Shown piece by piece: positions 34,985 to 36,358 of a stretch of DNA of 36,358 bases. Position 1 is the first letter of the stretch. Each line of letters opens with the position of its first letter. Origin of the DNA: Nitrospirota bacterium (GTDB lineage: Bacteria; Nitrospirota; Nitrospiria; SBBL01; JAADHI01). Below the pieces are notes generated by a model. That model searched no databases. It was not told where the DNA came from and was given only the letters and a program-made list of their open reading frames with translations. Location of the stretch: contig JAJDBT010000020.1 in the NCBI GenBank assembly GCA_029261215.1, forward strand, positions 1-36,358, in the 5' to 3' direction. A program made the translations under genes and the position numbers.

Positions 34985-35513
34985 GGTTGATGGAGGCGGG
35001 AAAATAGCAGATTGAACCGGGTTGTTCCGTTTTAAGCATATGGCATAAGTCCGGTTCTATTCACACAACAACCTTTTCTCAAAAACCCACCTATATTTTC
35101 ATATTCAATGAGAAACACATGGTAAAATCACATTTTCAGCGTGATTTTACCATGTGTTTCATCCAAATCCGGCAAGCTTTTAAGTCTAAAAGAGATCACT
35201 TCGACACTTAAGTCCATCTTACATTCAATGAAATTCTAACCTTTTGGAATTAACGAATAGTCGGAGAAATAGAAAAAAACAGAGATATGATCCAGGCAAG
35301 ATGAAGTATCAACAGCTGTACATGATAGGTCAGTTCTATGTATCCTTTTCAAGTCTCAGGGGGAAAACCCTGAGGGCAAGAAACAAGACCCCATTCTTGT
35401 ATGAATTATTTGTTTAGGACACTACACTAGAAAGCAAACTCATGAAAATTGAAGAAGATCGGCTTAAAATCTATGAAAGAATTTGAGTGATGGGCGGAGG
35501 ATAGACTGATTGA
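34985..35513. other. 529-base stretch without a convincing gene
   Basis: It holds the 20-bp hairpin described separately and a second, shorter one (CTCAGGG at 35355-35361 with CCCTGAG at 35368-35374). A 14-codon ORF from ATG 35442 is too short to trust. The sequence is AT-rich compared with the genes on its left and looks like acquired or eroded DNA between typA and the IS-flanked gene. I see no promoter or RNA gene I would defend. Confidence 0.5.
35112..35160. repeat. Perfect 20-bp hairpin
   Basis: Bases 35112-35131 (GAAACACATGGTAAAATCAC) are the exact reverse complement of 35141-35160, around the loop ATTTTCAGC. No T-run follows on either strand. It stands 128 bases after typA. Possibilities are a processed or factor-dependent terminator, a mobile palindromic repeat, or a protein-binding palindrome. 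Confidence 0.8.
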
Positions 35514-36272
35514 TTAGAAATTCTTTTTTTCCTGCCATGACCTATTCCACGCATATTTAATTTTGCCAACATGCTCAATGGTTGACCCAGAAATGTCGGG
35601 GGAACGAATCCTTCTGATCTTTTTTATTTCTACTGTCCCAATGAGCTCTTTACGTAACCCAGAACTTTGTAAAACCCGGCATCTATAATCTTTTTCGAAT
35701 ACTGAAATACATGCATATCCAAGCGGAAGATACCTTACAATTGAGTACCACGGTTTCTTATTTCTCGCCGCCTTTACCGAAATGGAAACCAAGTGACCGC
35801 CTTTCTTTTTAAGACAAGAAGTAGTTATTTCATCTTTGGATTCTAAAACGACACTTGCCTTTAGAACCACTCTCAGACCATTTCGATGGATATCGGCATT
35901 TCTTATCTGAATTTCTACTCCATTCTCTCGAACACCCTTAAGCCTTTGCATCGCAATCATCAGCTTCATTGACAAAATATAGGTATGTATCTTACTAAAA
36001 ATCTTAGGTAATTTTGGGAACGGGACAAAAAAGATCAGGTCGTCCTCCAAAATTCCAGCATACCCTTCATAGTTATCGACTTTATTTTTTCTTCGATCCA
36101 AAAGCATTTTTCCATCAAAAGCTGCAAACCCAGCCAATGCAAATGGGGAACGTAAAGATAAGAAATATCTATCGTAGCCAGAAGCATAGCTTTCAGCCAA
36201 AATAGCAGTCCAGATAGAAGTGAGGTGGTAGGGTTTTAGTGGACACATTCTTAAGATTGGATTATCAATCAT
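35514..36272 (-). CDS. Unrecognised gene, start altered by an IS end
   Basis: A 252-residue frame that I cannot assign. It is rich in lysine and isoleucine, has no clear signal peptide or transmembrane helix, and shows mixed alpha/beta content (ISVKAARNKKPWYSIVRYLP, LGYACISVFEKDYRC). The central hydrophobic part FFVPFPKLPKIF may be amphipathic. The start ATG (36272) and the first eleven or so codons lie inside the end of the IS3-like element, so the native N-terminus was probably elsewhere and has been cut or replaced. Its AT-rich composition differs from the rest of the window, suggesting transfer. It may be a fragment rather than an intact gene. Confidence 0.4.
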   Translation of the reverse strand: MIDNPILRMCPLKPYHLTSIWTAILAESYASGYDRYFLSLRSPFALAGFAAFDGKMLLDRRKNKVDNYEGYAGILEDDLIFFVPFPKLPKIFSKIHTYILSMKLMIAMQRLKGVRENGVEIQIRNADIHRNGLRVVLKASVVLESKDEITTSCLKKKGGHLVSISVKAARNKKPWYSIVRYLPLGYACISVFEKDYRCRVLQSSGLRKELIGTVEIKKIRRIRSPDISGSTIEHVGKIKYAWNRSWQEKKNF

Positions 36273-36358
36273 TCAGGAGGTGTTCAATGAGTAATAAGCA
36301 AAGACGGAATCACACAAAGGAGTTCAAAGAAGAAGCAGTAAAATTAATAAAGGATCAG
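36233..36358 (+). mobile_element. Left end of an IS3-like insertion sequence (continues past window)
   Basis: TAGTGGACACATTCTTAAG (36238-36256) looks like an IS3-family terminal repeat and is followed, 30 bases on, by a strong ribosome binding site and the first codons of an OrfA-type transposase. The exact outer boundary and the target duplication cannot be fixed because the right end is outside the window. Confidence 0.6.
36287..36358 (+). CDS. IS3-family transposase OrfA, N-terminal part only
   Basis: The first 24 codons read MSNKQRRNHTKEFKEEAVKL and so on, the typical basic start (RR-x-HTKEFKEEAVKLI) of IS3/IS911 OrfA helix-turn-helix proteins. AGGAGG at 36275-36280 lies six bases before ATG 36287. 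The rest of the gene and OrfB lie beyond the window. Confidence 0.82.
   Translation, partial: MSNKQRRNHTKEFKEEAVKLIKDQ

Noticed and set aside
35442-35486. Fourteen-codon ORF starting MKIEEDRLKIYERI
   Set aside because: It might be a transposase N-terminal scrap, but it is too short and has no supporting neighbour sequence.
1-36358. CRISPR arrays, tRNA and rRNA genes
   Set aside because: No regularly spaced direct repeats, cloverleaf-like sequences or conserved rRNA stretches were seen on reading both strands.

Overview
The window looks like chromosomal DNA of a diderm (Gram-negative) bacterium of middling GC content. The evidence is a secretin, two predicted signal peptides or lipoboxes, a periplasmic adaptor and a type IV pilus machine. 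No rRNA, tRNA or phylogenetic marker other than typA is present, so I do not assign a phylum. Genes are dense, often overlap by 1 to 4 bases, and have ordinary sigma-70 promoters plus one perfect sigma-54 promoter.

Layout. (1) 1-140: probable end of an IS21-like element. (2) 242-3458: three-gene MacAB-type efflux operon (adaptor, permease, ATPase). (3) 9385-3488, minus strand: sucrose operon of sucrose-phosphate synthase, sucrose-phosphatase, fructokinase and amylosucrase. This is the gene order known from methanotroph sucrose clusters: sucrose is made from UDP-glucose and fructose-6-P, amylosucrase turns it into glucan plus fructose, and fructokinase recycles the fructose. (4) 9515-22205: an MSHA-like type IV pilus locus. 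It holds an MshE ATPase with a tandem c-di-GMP-binding MshEN domain, an MshG platform protein behind a sigma-54 promoter, five ordinary prepilins, a 781-residue prepilin-like protein with a repeat-rich adhesin-like body, a small MerR-like protein, PilM/N/O/P-like proteins and a secretin. A diguanylate cyclase with an intact I-site follows at 22296. (5) 23397-26050: a ChaN-PDZ lipoprotein from an apparently leaderless promoter, a methyltransferase, the CrcB fluoride channel and a DUF190 protein.

(6) 26090-30841: a decaying or accessory stretch. It has internally deleted remnants of archease and rtcB, a pentapeptide-repeat protein, a nucleotidyltransferase with a small partner ORF, a terminator, a G/C-rich palindromic repeat, and a Roco (LRR-Roc-COR) gene broken by three -1 frameshifts. 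(7) 32824-30887, minus strand: a soluble PAS histidine kinase and a response regulator with a DUF4388-like output domain. (8) 33146-34984: typA/bipA. (9) 34985-36358: AT-rich DNA with a perfect 20-bp hairpin, an unrecognised gene whose start lies in the end of an IS3-like element, and the first codons of that element's OrfA.

The most interesting points are the c-di-GMP-linked pilus locus (MshEN, GGDEF, sigma-54/palindrome control, embedded MerR-like protein, fused MshP/MshQ-like adhesin), the fossil archease-rtcB operon, and the frameshifted Roco gene. I did not find a clear-cut wholly new system. The embedded MerR-like gene and the fused adhesin are the best candidates for undescribed biology.
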